Assembly: GCA_947646735.1 (NCBI GenBank)
Contig: CANTFK010000809.1
Span: forward strand, 1-64,000
DNA length: 64,000 bases
Source of the DNA: Peronospora farinosa
Lineage: Eukaryota; Oomycota; Peronosporomycetes; Peronosporales; Peronosporaceae
Direction: 5' to 3'
Both the position numbers and the translations under genes were made by a program. Shown here one piece after another: positions 20,901 through 30,826 of the stretch. The stretch's first letter is position 1. The number at the start of each line of letters is the position of its first letter. A model generated the notes under the pieces. That model worked only from the letters and a program-made list of their open reading frames with translations. It was not told the origin of the DNA and searched no databases.

Positions 20901-22651
20901 TTGCCAACCTCGATGCCTTCCGCTGCAAACAGCTCCTGCTCGGCGATGAACACCTGCTGGTTGAACGTGGCCTGCAGGGCCTCGTTGGCGTAGTTGATCA
21001 GCAGTTGCTCGAAGTCGTTCTCCTCGAACGATTCAAAACCAAAGATATCGAGAACACCGATGAATGGTAGTGAGTTATCACCGTGGCCCAGCGAGGTGTT
21101 GATTTTGTACAGAATCCACTTGAATAAGCGGTTGTACATCGACTTGGCAATAGCATCGCGTACGTAGCTTCCCTCCTTTGCCGTGCGTTTAATTGTAAAG
21201 TTCTCCGTACGTGTGGAAATCTCGCGGGTACTGATCACGTGCAGTAGACTGCTGCTGTCTACACCAAGCAGCTCAGCGCATGATCCCACGTACTTCTGCG
21301 CTTCCGGCGGCACCTCGCCAGCGTCGCCTTCCGCCGTCTCACGGTCTTCCAAGCGGATGTTACCAAGATGCAACAAACCCGACAACACTGTCCACACCTG
21401 CTTTTGCAATTCAGCGTCAATGTTCACGGAGCCAAGCGCACTCGCCACTTCGTCGAACAAGATCTCATCGTCTACATTCGGGTCCGACACGCACCCACTT
21501 TGGTTCAGGTATTCATAGTTGTTGACAGGCTCAAGCTTAAGCTCCTTAGCAAGTGCTTGATTAGCACCCGAGAGCAAAAAGTAGAAGATATGAAAGTTGC
21601 GCTCTCCAGGAATCTGTGCCACGACACGAAACTTTTCCAGCAGGTACGTCTCAATGTAGGCGCCACTCAATGTGTTGTCATCAGGCTTGAACTGCAACTT
21701 CATGAACTTGCCGAAACGTGACGAATTGTGGTTACGCAGTGTCTTGGCATTACCGAAAGCTTCCAGAATAGGATTCGTGTCCCAAAGTCGCTTGTCCAAC
21801 TCCAACGCCAGGTCCTGCTGTGCGATACTGCCCTTGTTGGCCGTATGAGCCAAGTGTTCACGCGACGTGAGGTACCGCAGCACGATCTTGGACGTCTCGG
21901 TCTTTCCAGCTCCTGATTCACCTGAAATGACAATAGACTGACACTGGGCAGGCATACGCAATGCCATCTGTTGGAAAGCCACTTCGGCAATAGAGTACGG
22001 GTGCGGCGATCGATCGCCCATTTGCGTCTTAATGTAGTCTGTGACCTTAGGTTCGACCGTACGAACGAGCGGGTTGACAGCAATAAGTACATTGGCCATG
22101 AGCGTATAAGGTCTCAAATTGTCCATCTTGGAGCGTACGTAGAGGTTCTCAAGGATACCAGCTTCATGAATATAGTACAGACCCGTCATGTCATCTACTA
22201 CACGTGGATTGACCCGATAAAGATCTCCAATATCACGTAAATCAACCTTTTCCTGTCCAAATTTCCCATTGACCGTCAAGAGCATGCCGTGTTCTGGATC
22301 TCCTGCTGGTTCATAGCGTACAATTTCCACGACACGCCACACAAGTTCCGGATCAGGAATCCAAATATGTGATCCCAATATCACCGGCGTGTGCTGTAAT
22401 GATGTCACCACTTCTTGTGTACTACGACAACGTGTGGAATTCTGTGCTCGTTTCTTGTTTTCCAGCACGAGACGTTGGGCAATACTCAGATTTGCTTCAT
22501 TTACAGGCACTGCTCGATGTCGTTGGAAACGATCATATGACGGTAATGCACTCGATGGTGCAATCTCAATACGAGGTTTACCCGACATGGCCGACGTTTT
22601 CGTCTTACGTCTCTTTTTGTTTGTACTTGTTTCAAAGTGCTTCTGAAGCAC
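17966..22651 (-). CDS. Unconventional myosin with PX-domain tail
   Basis: A 1561-residue open frame without introns. An alternative start is the Met at residue 22 (MSGKPRIEIAP). Order: SH3-like N-terminus (about 93-140), motor head with P-loop GESGAGKTETSK (about 242), switch I NSSRFGKFM, switch II DIFGFESFEENDFEQ (about 535), actin-binding FIRCIKPN (about 733), several IQ-like basic helices (about 880-1000), a charged coiled coil (about 1060-1150), an Ala/Gly/Gln-rich linker, and a PX domain (about 1300-1435) with GRYNDFNALHQELK and a proline-rich loop. PX domains bind phosphoinositides, so this motor probably carries or anchors endosomal membranes on actin. Myosins with a PX tail are known from oomycetes (class XXX, from memory). 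C-terminal about 100 residues form a further helical region. Confidence 0.93.
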   Translation of the reverse strand: MLQKHFETSTNKKRRKTKTSAMSGKPRIEIAPSSALPSYDRFQRHRAVPVNEANLSIAQRLVLENKKRAQNSTRCRSTQEVVTSLQHTPVILGSHIWIPDPELVWRVVEIVRYEPAGDPEHGMLLTVNGKFGQEKVDLRDIGDLYRVNPRVVDDMTGLYYIHEAGILENLYVRSKMDNLRPYTLMANVLIAVNPLVRTVEPKVTDYIKTQMGDRSPHPYSIAEVAFQQMALRMPAQCQSIVISGESGAGKTETSKIVLRYLTSREHLAHTANKGSIAQQDLALELDKRLWDTNPILEAFGNAKTLRNHNSSRFGKFMKLQFKPDDNTLSGAYIETYLLEKFRVVAQIPGERNFHIFYFLLSGANQALAKELKLEPVNNYEYLNQSGCVSDPNVDDEILFDEVASALGSVNIDAELQKQVWTVLSGLLHLGNIRLEDRETAEGDAGEVPPEAQKYVGSCAELLGVDSSSLLHVISTREISTRTENFTIKRTAKEGSYVRDAIAKSMYNRLFKWILYKINTSLGHGDNSLPFIGVLDIFGFESFEENDFEQLLINYANEALQATFNQQVFIAEQELFAAEGIEVGKIIWPDNRECIDLISQKPNGILPLLDQEAKMPKPSDEKWNAMLHKTHSSHPHFLSPHEKDKKYEFIVKHFATRVPYTIGNFIDKNNDTIPKDLEDFVTSSKSLLIKELFSSKLDLDTMNGTPNTSQFHKQSVSAKFCDQMHELTDTLNATRCNFIRCIKPNSTMSPGVFDHGYVVDQLRCSGMLATCELLKVGLPTRVAYEEICRIYKPVLPPSVTPMFDAYNDRTFTEAVLWSFRVEPDAYRLGRTKVFFKTGKIALLDALLKVDMKKMGPWIVARLRKWLARRRWRYALAKVLAQRAFLWLLEDTRRRKAAIVKMQAVMRMFAVRKHFIRARNAHRLKMRRKTLAQKRWKMAIGGILAANAFKKLLQQTRQRMVAQLADQNAAAVKIQSIVRGKLGRKKAEKRYAQVQDEKMRKRLAEENARLEAEKKSSAKKRWVSAFYAIQAQRHFVKRLHHIRKARLAVEEARRLAAEQEQLRLQREEEERQRRLQEEEEERERQRQLELKRAAAATTIQHAYRRSVGREEARRQAAVERAQAASLAAAMAAQDAAQAAQDASMAHDAEAAALRKLSAYDEAQKKAAAAGTLGTAPALGALGVPGVAGNGPVALGSVQPLQASVSQAGQIGAVGSMGVAGAMVGQESLQNADMSWVAGDNAKIEGEAVAGDALRQEQLAQAGRDLFGEGGEAPAGPVMSADDENLINPVEKIQEFPTGPPIPYKGGIMTCTMLGHRKQQDQNWGDEYTEYVLRVTWGRDILEQSKTAWLVGGRYNDFNALHQELKAAASGRRGKRAPWFPRFPKRHPFSSMIGKNQEEKFIIKREKEMNRYMTQVLTQMPDALLNIHLDRFLNLTLRTQDICEREAYAEARKRWEEEEREALANAADAEPLNDADLQEVEQLVHQLLQKIIYAAGDVRQDTELQEMIHAVKVLQPRVAASAQIGGNVNIELIPLAMQLQDDIQDAFNQYNDTLLALRLGQDLN

Positions 22652-23298
22652 CCTTTTTCCGACTCTTTTTAGTCGGTCTTATTCAATACTTTACGATCAA
22701 TTGACGTACGTGCAACGTTTCTCTTCTCTCTCTCTCTCTCTCTTCTCTCTTTTGCTTTGTCGGCTCAATGTGACGAGAAAGAGGGGAGACTTGGAATGAT
22801 TGAATTGTATTGTGATAAGACGTTTCAGGGGTTTTGTGCCGTGGAGCTTTTGGATTGGATGATAATACTGAACGAGGCGACGTGAAAACGATCTGCGACG
22901 TGTGGGATATGAAGAGTCATAGTGACAACTGGATGTTAAGACTGGACAATTGCGAGTCACATATGGACAAAATAAAGACAGTGAGTCCGTAGCCTCGACC
23001 TGTGAGCAAAGGTACACCACTTGGACGATGCAGCTACCAAGAAATTGGACGACGCAGCGCACAGATGGACACTGAAACTGGACTGAATGACAATCACTCT
23101 GACGACATTGCAATGCTATACTACGTCTTGACGACGCCTACCGCGTGAGTTACGATGCATTACAACACCCACCTACACATACAAACAAAAGCCAATTAGG
23201 AAAATTAACTTGAACTTTTTCATTTCGTATCCCAATATTTCGAGTTACGATTATGAGTTTCATATAGGTGATACTTGATTTCATCTTCTTCACTTGAC
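22652..23298. other. Myosin 5' region with (TC)n microsatellite
   Basis: About 650 bp between the myosin start and the next gene's stop. A CT-dinucleotide run lies at about 22718-22751, roughly 70-100 bp upstream of the myosin ATG (purine-rich on the coding strand). A 138-codon minus frame (22697-23113) crosses this run and shows no domain; I do not call it. Confidence 0.5.
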
Positions 23299-23673
23299 TC
23301 AGACGTGTACCGTCTTTCTCTTTCGTTGGGTCCTCACTGACACGGGCTTGTCTTTTGATTGGACCTTGGCGGTCCACTTTCTCTTGGGTTTCATCTTGGT
23401 CTTCACCTCGCTGATCTCATCGTCATGTTGTTGCATCTCTAGTTTCTTTACTTGCTCCTTCAGTCGCTTGTTTTCATCTCCCAGCTCTTGCACTTTCAAC
23501 TCCAAACAAGCAACATGTTGAGCTGTTGGTTCAGGGCCCGGCTCTTCAGTGTCTTCGACTGCCATCGCAACTCTCTTCCTGGTAGACGGATAGGTTGTCT
23601 CAAGTACTTTTTCTTGCTCTTTGCCATGCGTGCTGCTTGCAGTAGCTCGATTCTTTCGTTGTCTAGCCACCAT
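23299..23673 (-). CDS. Small basic coiled-coil protein, unknown function
   Basis: 124 residues, Lys/Arg-rich at both ends, with a short leucine-zipper-like helix around residues 57-85 (CLELKVQELGDENKRLKEQV). There are basic clusters before and after it (ARQRKNRA at the start; KMKPKRKW and TQRKRK at the end), which suggest nuclear location. The zipper and basic clusters recall a bZIP protein, but the basic region does not directly precede the zipper and lacks the usual N-x(7)-R spacing. It could be an oomycete-specific protein, or a chance ORF; codon-use comparison would help. Confidence 0.45.
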   Translation of the reverse strand: MVARQRKNRATASSTHGKEQEKVLETTYPSTRKRVAMAVEDTEEPGPEPTAQHVACLELKVQELGDENKRLKEQVKKLEMQQHDDEISEVKTKMKPKRKWTAKVQSKDKPVSVRTQRKRKTVHV

Positions 23674-24475
23674 TGAGTAAAGAAGGTACGGTTTTATATT
23701 GGGCTTTCTTTCGCTTGTGTTGTTGAAAGAAAATTGAAAAGTGTCCGATCAAATGCAAAAGCAACCAAGCCACTAAATGTAGCCATTATCCTACCTTGAA
23801 GTTGCCCTTTGGAGGTAATGACTCACTAGACAATAGCAAACATTATGGGACAGAAGTTGGCAATATCAGCAATGTTCTTGCCCTTTTTATCATCTTATGA
23901 TCGTGAAATGGAATGCCTACTGTTTACTTGATACAACGAGATGTTAACGTCGTAGTATTGAGTAAACAGTAGACATTCCATTATTAATAGTTAAGCACCA
24001 AGAGATCCAATGACACTAGACAAAATCTAATCAGCTTGAAACATTGGTCTCTGAAGGCATTATATAACAGACTTGTTCCTTATCATTCTTCAAACAATGG
24101 CTGGAAGTCCTGTACGGATTACTGGGTGGTAATTTGTCACTATAAATGTTTGAGATGTGGTAATACGATGTATAACGACTATAATCGAGCGCGTGTTTCA
24201 GCTACAAGACTACCCTGTTGATAAAGGATAGTATTTCCCCTGGGCTGCAGGCATTTTCCTTCGGATTAAACGATCGCAACAGCTATAGTAGTGTCTTAAT
24301 GCGTGAAGGGGCTCTATATTATGTTTTCCACACTAGTTACCACGCGCTGTCGTCATCCAAAGCAATTCCAAAAGATACAAAAAAGAGGCAAGACATAACA
24401 TAAACACGCCAAGATCTCATTCTAAAATTCACTCCAAAGCCACTGACCAACACTCTTCTCACTCTCGTAATAACT
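23674..24475. other. Intergenic region upstream of PGK, holding a long hairpin
   Basis: About 800 bp between a divergent start codon and the PGK start. It contains no convincing gene. The notable content is the hairpin at 23907-23982. The 60 bp before the PGK ATG are C/A-rich leader. Confidence 0.5.
23907..23982. repeat. 76-nt near-perfect inverted repeat (hairpin)
   Basis: Arms 23907-23928 and 23961-23982 are complementary at 21 of 22 positions. The pairing continues inward (23929-23939 with 23950-23960) with one mismatch and two G-U pairs in RNA. This gives a 33-bp stem closed by a 10-nt loop (GATGTTAACG). Size and shape fit a small-RNA precursor or a tiny palindromic transposon; there is no evidence of expression. 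Confidence 0.7.
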
Positions 24476-25720
24476 ATGGCCAAGCTCAGTGTCAAGAACG
24501 TGGACGTTAAAGGGAAGCGCGTACTCATCCGTGTCGACTTTAACGTCCCATTTGCACAAGACGGTTCCATCTCCAACACGCAACGCATTGACGCTGCCTT
24601 GCCCACCGTACAGTATGTTCTAGACCATGGTGCCAAGGCCGTCGTCCTCATGTCGCACCTGGGCCGCCCCGAAGGCAAACCTAATGCTAAGGACTCGCTC
24701 TCTCCTGTCGCCGAGGTCGTCGAGCAGAAACTCGGTCGCAAGGTTACTTTTCTCAAGGACTGCGTCGGGCCTGAGGTTGAAGCCGCATGCGCTGATCCCG
24801 CTGAAGGCTCAGTGATCCTGCTTGAGAATCTGCGGTTCCACGTGGAGGAAGAGGGAAAGGGGAAAGACAACGAGGGGAAGACAGTGAAGGCAGCACCTGA
24901 GGCTGTTGCCGCCTTCCGCGCTTCGCTTAGTAAACTGGGTGACGTGTACGTCAACGACGCGTTCGGCACGGCCCATCGTGCTCACAGTTCTATGGTGGGC
25001 GTGGATCTCCCTATCAAGGCTGCTGGTTTTCTATTGGACAAGGAGCTTGTGTACTTTGCCAAAGCTTTGGATGCCCCACAACGTCCATTTGTGTCGATTC
25101 TCGGCGGTGCCAAGGTCGCTGATAAGATTCAACTGATTATGAACATGCTCGACAAGGTTGATGAGATGGTCATTGGTGGTGGCATGGCCTACACGTTTAA
25201 GAAGGTGATTAACAACATGGAGATTGCCAACTCGCTTTACGACGCTGAAGGTGCCAAGATCGTGCCTCAGATCGTGGAGAAGGCCAAGGCCAAGGGCGTA
25301 ACCTTGCACCTGCCTGAAGACTTTATCATTGCCGACAACTTCGCGGCGGATGCTGCCAAGAAAGTTGCCACTGAGAGCGAGGGCATTCCTACTGGCTGGA
25401 TGGGTCTGGATGTTGGCCCCAAGTCAAGCGAGGCTTTCTCCAATGCCGTTAGCAAGGCCAAGACCGTCGTCTGGAATGGTCCCATGGGCGTGTTCGAGTT
25501 TGATGCCTTCGCCAACGGCACGAAAGAGGTCATGGATGCTATCGTTAAAGCCACAGAGTCGGGCGCCACTACCATCATTGGCGGCGGTGACACGGCAACG
25601 TGCTGTGTGAAGTACAACACGGAGGACAAGGTGAGTCACGTGAGCACGGGTGGCGGTGCCAGTTTGGAGCTTCTGGAGGGCAAGGTGTTGCCGGGTGTGG
25701 ATGCTCTGTCGCCTGCGTGA
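24476..25720 (+). CDS. PGK: Phosphoglycerate kinase
   Basis: 414 residues, full length for the family and intronless. It transfers phosphate from 1,3-bisphosphoglycerate to ADP in glycolysis. Signatures in order: [12 protein letters not shown] (substrate Arg/Asp/Asn), [24 protein letters not shown], the hinge/nucleotide-site [34 protein letters not shown] and the C-terminal GGGDTATC. No targeting extension is present ([15 protein letters not shown]), so it should be cytosolic. It lies within about 33 kb of three pyruvate kinase genes, though not in an operon. Confidence 0.97.
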   Translation: MAKLSVKNVDVKGKRVLIRVDFNVPFAQDGSISNTQRIDAALPTVQYVLDHGAKAVVLMSHLGRPEGKPNAKDSLSPVAEVVEQKLGRKVTFLKDCVGPEVEAACADPAEGSVILLENLRFHVEEEGKGKDNEGKTVKAAPEAVAAFRASLSKLGDVYVNDAFGTAHRAHSSMVGVDLPIKAAGFLLDKELVYFAKALDAPQRPFVSILGGAKVADKIQLIMNMLDKVDEMVIGGGMAYTFKKVINNMEIANSLYDAEGAKIVPQIVEKAKAKGVTLHLPEDFIIADNFAADAAKKVATESEGIPTGWMGLDVGPKSSEAFSNAVSKAKTVVWNGPMGVFEFDAFANGTKEVMDAIVKATESGATTIIGGGDTATCCVKYNTEDKVSHVSTGGGASLELLEGKVLPGVDALSPA

Positions 25721-26145
25721 ATGGCACGGTTATCCAGCCCTTTGGTCAGGAGAAGCGGGCTGTAGTTGTTTTTCTTGTCCCATCTAAATGCAACAAAATG
25801 CCTTACGTTGCAGTATAGAATTTCAATCAGTTTTAGAGTGCGAACATGTCGTTGCAGCGCGCGAGAACACGAAGTCGAACGAAACACGGATAGACTTCAA
25901 TTATGAAGATCATGCACAAGAGAACAACGCAAAGAATTGAAAAAATATATTGCGGCGGAGAAGATACGTTACATACACGATGCAATGACAAGAACTGATG
26001 AGATGCACCTTCCTCCTCGGCGACGATGCGCACTTTGCTTCGTCGTACGAAACAATGCAACACCGGCACATAAAATTGGGGACGTCCAGAATCTTGGAGG
26101 CCTCCAAACGGTCAGATATCGAGGTAGCACATAGTAGGCCCTGCA
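25721..26145. other. Intergenic spacer between convergent genes
   Basis: About 425 bp between the PGK stop and the HMG-box stop. No gene or repeat was seen. Confidence 0.5.
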
Positions 26146-26841
26146 TTACACCTCCGTAGTTGAGTACGAGCCCGTGTAGCTGATCTGGTCAAAGCCCGTC
26201 ATAGCGGCGTAATTATTAAACTGCTGTTGAGACTCGTTGTACTCACGCTCCGCCTTGTGACTGTTCCATTCTTCCATTTCACGTTTGTACCGTGCACGGT
26301 CGATCTTCTCTTTTGCAACAAACGGGGCCTTTTGCTCGTCTGTGGCTTTGGCCCAGGCCTCACCCAATTGCTTCGAGATCTCCGTGTTCTTCATGTCTTG
26401 ATGTTCGGCCTTAATGCGTGGACGCATCACTTGACTGTAAAAAAGAAAGGCCGAGGACGCACGTTTTGGAGCGTCTGGATGCTTCTTTGCACGCTTGTTG
26501 GGGACGCGCAAAGGCCCGTCATAGGCTGCCATTTCCTCTTCGTAACGCTGCTTATCAGCCTCAGCTGCCACTTTCCATGGCTGTTTATCATCGTCGTTCA
26601 TCTTTCCCCAAGCGTCGGCAATCGCACGCATCACATCCGTCACCTTGGAATTGTCGGGCATTGTCGCCTTGATCTCCTCTCGCTTTTCCATAGAGAATAG
26701 AATATACGGAGATTTGCCACGTTTAGGCGCACCAGGTGCTTTCTTTTGCAAACGTTTACGCTTTTTGCCGCCGCCAGCGTCTGTCTTGATGGCCGCCCAG
26801 GCCGCTCCCGCCCCATGTTCATTCGCTGCAAGTGGTTCCAT
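26146..26841 (-). CDS. HMG-box protein with two HMG boxes
   Basis: 231 residues: a basic N-terminal stretch (GGGKKRKRLQKKAPGAPKRG), box 1 (about 36-108: KSPYILFSMEKREEIKATMP ... WGKMNDDDKQPWKVAAEADK) and box 2 (about 122-194: ASSAFLFYSQVMRPRIKAEH ... AWAKATDEQKAPF). The polar tail is rich in Gln/Asn/Tyr. HMG boxes bend DNA in the minor groove; two-box proteins act as chromatin architectural factors or mitochondrial DNA packers. No obvious mitochondrial presequence is seen, so a nuclear role is favoured. Divergent from PHF5A with 428 bp between start codons. Confidence 0.92.
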   Translation of the reverse strand: MEPLAANEHGAGAAWAAIKTDAGGGKKRKRLQKKAPGAPKRGKSPYILFSMEKREEIKATMPDNSKVTDVMRAIADAWGKMNDDDKQPWKVAAEADKQRYEEEMAAYDGPLRVPNKRAKKHPDAPKRASSAFLFYSQVMRPRIKAEHQDMKNTEISKQLGEAWAKATDEQKAPFVAKEKIDRARYKREMEEWNSHKAEREYNESQQQFNNYAAMTGFDQISYTGSYSTTEV

Positions 26842-27269
26842 AACCCCCCGAAAACCCTGGAAAATCGCTTGACTTCGCTTGAGTATGCCCGGTACTCAAA
26901 GAGAATGAGCGTTTCGACCATACAAATTCAAGAGATTCTTCCAGGAGAGATGACACGGCATTTTTTATAGCAGGTCCGTTATGAAGCAGCGAGAGGGGCG
27001 ACGTCCATACTTGATTTTGATTGGCTTGTCCTCGAACTTGCTGAATGTATTGGACAGCCCTTCCTTACGTTTTGTACTGGTATAAACTGTGTATTAGTAG
27101 TCACTAGACTCGATTAGTGACATTTTTACACCATATAAAACAGGACAAAGAGGTCTGGGAAAGACGCAAGAAAGCATCGCAATACATTCCACCAATGATC
27201 TCATTCTACCTACCAAGACGCATGTACATGCTGTTCCTTAGGTGACGAATTCCGCAGCGAGGAGGAACC
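26842..27269. promoter_or_regulatory. Shared divergent promoter region, HMG-box / PHF5A
   Basis: The two start codons face outward and 428 bp must hold both promoters. No specific element can be assigned with confidence. Confidence 0.4.
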
Positions 27270-27602
27270 ATGGCGAAGCACCACCCGGATCTGATCATGT
27301 GCCGCAAGCAACCGGGCGTGGCTATTGGCCGCTTATGTGAGAGAGACGATGGCAAATGTGTTATCTGTGACTCATACGTTCGCCCATGCACGCTGGTTCG
27401 TATCTGCGACGAGTGTAATTACGGCTCATACCAGGGTCGATGCGTCATCTGTGGTGGACCAGGCATTTCGGACGCCTATTACTGTCGAGAGTGTACGCAA
27501 TTGGAGAAAGATCGCGATGGTTGTCCGAAGATCGTTAATCTGGGAAGTTCCAAGACAGACCTCTTTTATGAGCGCAAGAAATATGGCTTTAAGAAACGCT
27601 GA
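27270..27602 (+). CDS. PHF5A: PHF5A / SF3b14b-like splicing factor 3B subunit
   Basis: 110 residues, the normal size of this very conserved protein. Starts [20 protein letters not shown] and contains the Cys pairs that bind three zinc ions in a knotted fold: [28 protein letters not shown]. Ends [11 protein letters not shown]. Known family role (yeast Rds3, human PHF5A): part of the SF3b complex in the U2 snRNP that holds the branch-point adenosine. Acts in the nucleus. The intronless frame is intact. Confidence 0.97.
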   Translation: MAKHHPDLIMCRKQPGVAIGRLCERDDGKCVICDSYVRPCTLVRICDECNYGSYQGRCVICGGPGISDAYYCRECTQLEKDRDGCPKIVNLGSSKTDLFYERKKYGFKKR

Positions 27603-28248
27603 GTGTGCTGCTCCCCCATGAAGGACTGGCTTCGAATGTAGACCGAGCAGTGTCTGTGGGTGGAGCAGGTAATCAAATACAGCAAAGAGATGCTAGGAAC
27701 TACTCGTTATGATGATAATTTGATGTAGAGCTCGTCATTGGTTTATCTGCTTATAAGTTCTTGTTTTTTGTACGGAAGGAAGTCGACTCAACCAGTTGTT
27801 AACACGTTCCGATGAATGGTGCTTTTTGTGGACGTCTTCGAGTTGCTGTTGCTGTCTGAAGAAGAAGTACAGATCATGAATCTCGTTGATTAACGCTTGC
27901 AGCTGCTCACATACTGACAGTTGAGGCTTAGCATATTAAGCGCTTCTGCTTCACCACACCAAGATCAACATGCTAGACTGCTAGGTTTCCATTGTAAACG
28001 ATTTCTGCTCAAAAGCAGGCAGCATTTCGCTCGAAGTCCGTCGTGTTTTGGTGATGTTAGACAAACAAAATTACTCTTGCACCGTAAGAGAAGCATGACT
28101 TCGACATATGCACCTGCCCGAATCAAGACAAAAGTACACAACGCCAGATTGCATGAATACTTGGTATTGGAGCTACATAAACTTTGCATGACCGACAATT
28201 ATTGCGCTTGTCTCGCCAGATAGAGCCCGTTGAACAAGCTGACTGCTT
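27603..28248. other. Intergenic spacer, convergent 3' regions
   Basis: About 645 bp between the PHF5A stop and the pyruvate kinase 1 stop. Two roughly 80-100 codon frames (27921-28223 plus, 27965-28198 minus) overlap each other and show no motif. I see no gene. Confidence 0.5.
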
Positions 28249-29766
28249 TTATTCCACAGTCAGCACCTTCAGCATGTTGGTCGAGCCTGAACGGGCTTCT
28301 ACCATACCATGCAGAGCAACGACATTATCGCCAGGCTCCAACCAGCCAAACTGCTTGCCCAGATCCGTAGCACGGAACAGAATTGACTCGGTGCCAATCA
28401 TCGAGCCCATACAGCGCGCTGTGACGCCCTTGTTGAAGCCCTCGGACTGGCGAGCAGTTGCACCCACAGCCGTGAGCACTAGCACTGGCATTGACGGACG
28501 GAACTTAGACACTAAACGTGCGGTATTACCAGACTCCGTCAGCACCACAATCATTTTGGCATCTATATCGATGGCTGTCTTCACAGCCGACGATGTGATG
28601 GCCTCCAGTATGTCCATATGACCGTACGTATCGAGCACCGAGTTGTGCAGAGCTTGGTAGAGCTCGTTATAGTGGATGGCACCTTCCGCTTGCACGCAAA
28701 TCTTGGACATCATCGTCACAGCCTCCGTAGCGTAGTTACCGTTAGCAGTCTCACCCGAAAGCATCACAGCATCGGTGCCGTCAAGCACAGCGTTAGCAAC
28801 ATCCGTACACTCGGCTCGAGTTGGTCGAGGGGCCTTGATCATTGACTCCAGCATTTGCGTAGCAGTCACGACTGGTTTTCCGGCGATATTTGCCTTACGA
28901 ATCATCATTTTCTGGGCCAAGAACACCTTTTCAGGTGGAATCTCCATGCCCAGATCACCACGGGCTACCATGACACCATCCGTCTTGGCCAGAATCTCAT
29001 CAAAGTTTTCTAGTCCTTCTTGATTCTCAATCTTGGCAATTATCTTGATGCCACGGCCGCGGGGACCAAGCACCTTGCGGATATTGTCAATATCCTGACC
29101 CGTGCGCACGAACGACGCGGCGATGTAGTCAATACCGTGCACTAGACCGAAGTTGACGAGATCATCCTCGTCCTTCTCTGTCAGCGTCGGCAGCATCACC
29201 TTGCAGCCGGGCAGGTTCATGTTCTTACGTTCGCTCAGCATTGCAGCATTGTTGGCTCGAGTTACGACGCTGTCGTCCTTGATCTCCGTGACCGTCAGCA
29301 CAAGTGATCCGTCGGCAATCAGAATAGTTCCACCGATTTTGACCGACTGGGGCAGCTTCGGGTACGAGCAGGCGATCTTGGTCTCGTCGCCCAGGAAATC
29401 GTAATCCGTCGTGAGCTCCAATATGGACCCTTTTTTTATATGAACCTTGTCCTTGTTCGCCAAGAAACCCGTGCGGATCTCGGGGCCCTTCGTGTCCAGC
29501 ATGGTGGCGATGTTCTTGTATGGGCGCGTGGCCAGCACTGTCCGGAGTCGGTCGAGCGCCTCAGCGTGACTGCTATGGTCTCCATGCGAGAAATTGAAGC
29601 GAGCTAGGTTCATGCCGGCGTCAATGAGCTCGGTCAGTCCCTTCTTGGACCAACATGTTGGACCTATCGTGCAGAAGATACGTGTCTTACGTGCTATGCC
29701 CTCCGTACTACGCATAATGCTCTCGAGCTCGACGCCCTGCTGACTCAGTCCTAATGCTCCCGACAT
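28249..29766 (-). CDS. PK: Pyruvate kinase, copy 1
   Basis: 505 residues from the Met at 29766 (MSGALGLSQQGVELESIM), chosen because copy 3 begins the same way. The frame is open for 13 more residues to an upstream ATG. Converts phosphoenolpyruvate and ADP to pyruvate and ATP. Visible: FCTIGP, the active-site block MLDTKGPEIRTGF (Glu in GPEIR as in K+-dependent enzymes), KIIAKIENQEG with the catalytic Lys, DGVMVARGDLGMEIP, MIRKANIAGKPVVTATQMLE, and the C-domain with TESGNTARLVSKFRP. Its middle 490 bp appear identical to copy 2, pointing to gene conversion. Head-to-head with copy 2. Confidence 0.96.
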   Translation of the reverse strand: MSGALGLSQQGVELESIMRSTEGIARKTRIFCTIGPTCWSKKGLTELIDAGMNLARFNFSHGDHSSHAEALDRLRTVLATRPYKNIATMLDTKGPEIRTGFLANKDKVHIKKGSILELTTDYDFLGDETKIACSYPKLPQSVKIGGTILIADGSLVLTVTEIKDDSVVTRANNAAMLSERKNMNLPGCKVMLPTLTEKDEDDLVNFGLVHGIDYIAASFVRTGQDIDNIRKVLGPRGRGIKIIAKIENQEGLENFDEILAKTDGVMVARGDLGMEIPPEKVFLAQKMMIRKANIAGKPVVTATQMLESMIKAPRPTRAECTDVANAVLDGTDAVMLSGETANGNYATEAVTMMSKICVQAEGAIHYNELYQALHNSVLDTYGHMDILEAITSSAVKTAIDIDAKMIVVLTESGNTARLVSKFRPSMPVLVLTAVGATARQSEGFNKGVTARCMGSMIGTESILFRATDLGKQFGWLEPGDNVVALHGMVEARSGSTNMLKVLTVE

Positions 29767-30826
29767 GACTACGCAACAGCACCAAAAGATTGTTTTAGTT
29801 GACATGATATCGCTTGCACTTATGATGCACTATCACAACGACATGGTCAGACTGATCGAGACATTACGCTACCACCCGCCCATTTCTGAGGTGAAAGTCG
29901 TAGCGTCCTTCAGTTTACCTCGATTTCTTCGTCACAGTTGGTGCTTCCTCTCCTTGGCTAAAAGCACAATGAAATAACTGTTGCGGGGTAACCCAACGTT
30001 AAAACCACGCGAAGGATCTTGACTTGGCAGTTAGCTCTGAGCTATGTCAATAGAAAGCTCGTTGGGTACACCAGGAATGACACGGGTCCGCATTAGCTTG
30101 TTTGCATTTAGCCGTCGTCATCCAACTCCAGAATGCATTTTGCTCTTTATGCCTCCTCCGACAGTCTCGGTGGACAGACAATACGAGCACTGTAGCAAAA
30201 GAACGGGTTGGTGCTTTTTCTCGGCCGCTTTCGTCGTCAGATGCAGGTTTGCACCAACTAATCTCGTTCTCTTACATGATCGTTAACCACCGCTGGTTGA
30301 GCTCAATTGCCCACCGAAAGCACACCCACTCCCTGTTAGCACCACTATGTTTCTTCATCGACCTTTGTCATCATAAACATGGCAACTACACCATATCGGG
30401 TCGACACCAGCGTATGCAATGTTTGTGACGACATCTATTCTAACCGACGCGGCTAATCAAGAGGTCAGCGTTGTTTCTGCAAAATCTAGCAACGCAAGAC
30501 GTTGACATGTTTTCAAAGTTGCTTTGAAGCGTGAACAAAGTTCTGTAGCAATCACAGCGAGGAGTCTTGTGTAACAGCTTCGATCCACGTTCATCACCGA
30601 TCTTTACAGAGTCGGGGCTTGGCGAGTCATCTACAGGCACCAATGATAATTGTATTATTAGGCACAGCAGGCCCCGGTTCTGTGAAGGAGGAAGCCTTAT
30701 CCAGTAATTTTCGGCTCGCGATGAACTTGCAGACGTCATTCTTCATTTGTTTGCAGACTCCTCACGCAACTTCGACTCACTCACTCACTCACCCACTTAC
30801 TTACCCCCCTTCCTTCTTAGATCATC
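29767..30826. promoter_or_regulatory. Shared divergent region between pyruvate kinases 1 and 2
   Basis: About 1060 bp between outward-facing start codons, so both promoters should lie here. Near copy 2 there is a TCAC-type short repeat (about 30774-30795) followed by a C/T-rich leader. Several 60-110 codon frames occur on both strands but none shows a domain. Confidence 0.4.

Noticed and set aside
22697..23113. 138-codon minus-strand frame
   Set aside because: It ends in a translated (TC)n microsatellite, has no domain and lies in the myosin promoter region.
24337..24969. 210-codon minus-strand frame over the start of PGK
   Set aside because: Shadow of the highly biased PGK coding sequence; Ser/Thr-rich without a domain.
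28775..29023. 82-codon antisense frame found in all three pyruvate kinases
   Set aside because: It recurs only because the sense tract is identical or nearly so in the three genes; it shows no domain.
29767..29805. 13-residue N-terminal extension of pyruvate kinase 1 (hydrophobic, Cys-rich)
   Set aside because: Copy 3 starts with the same MSGA-x-GLSQQG sequence and the extension has no counterpart there; it is more likely leader sequence. It could still be an alternative start.
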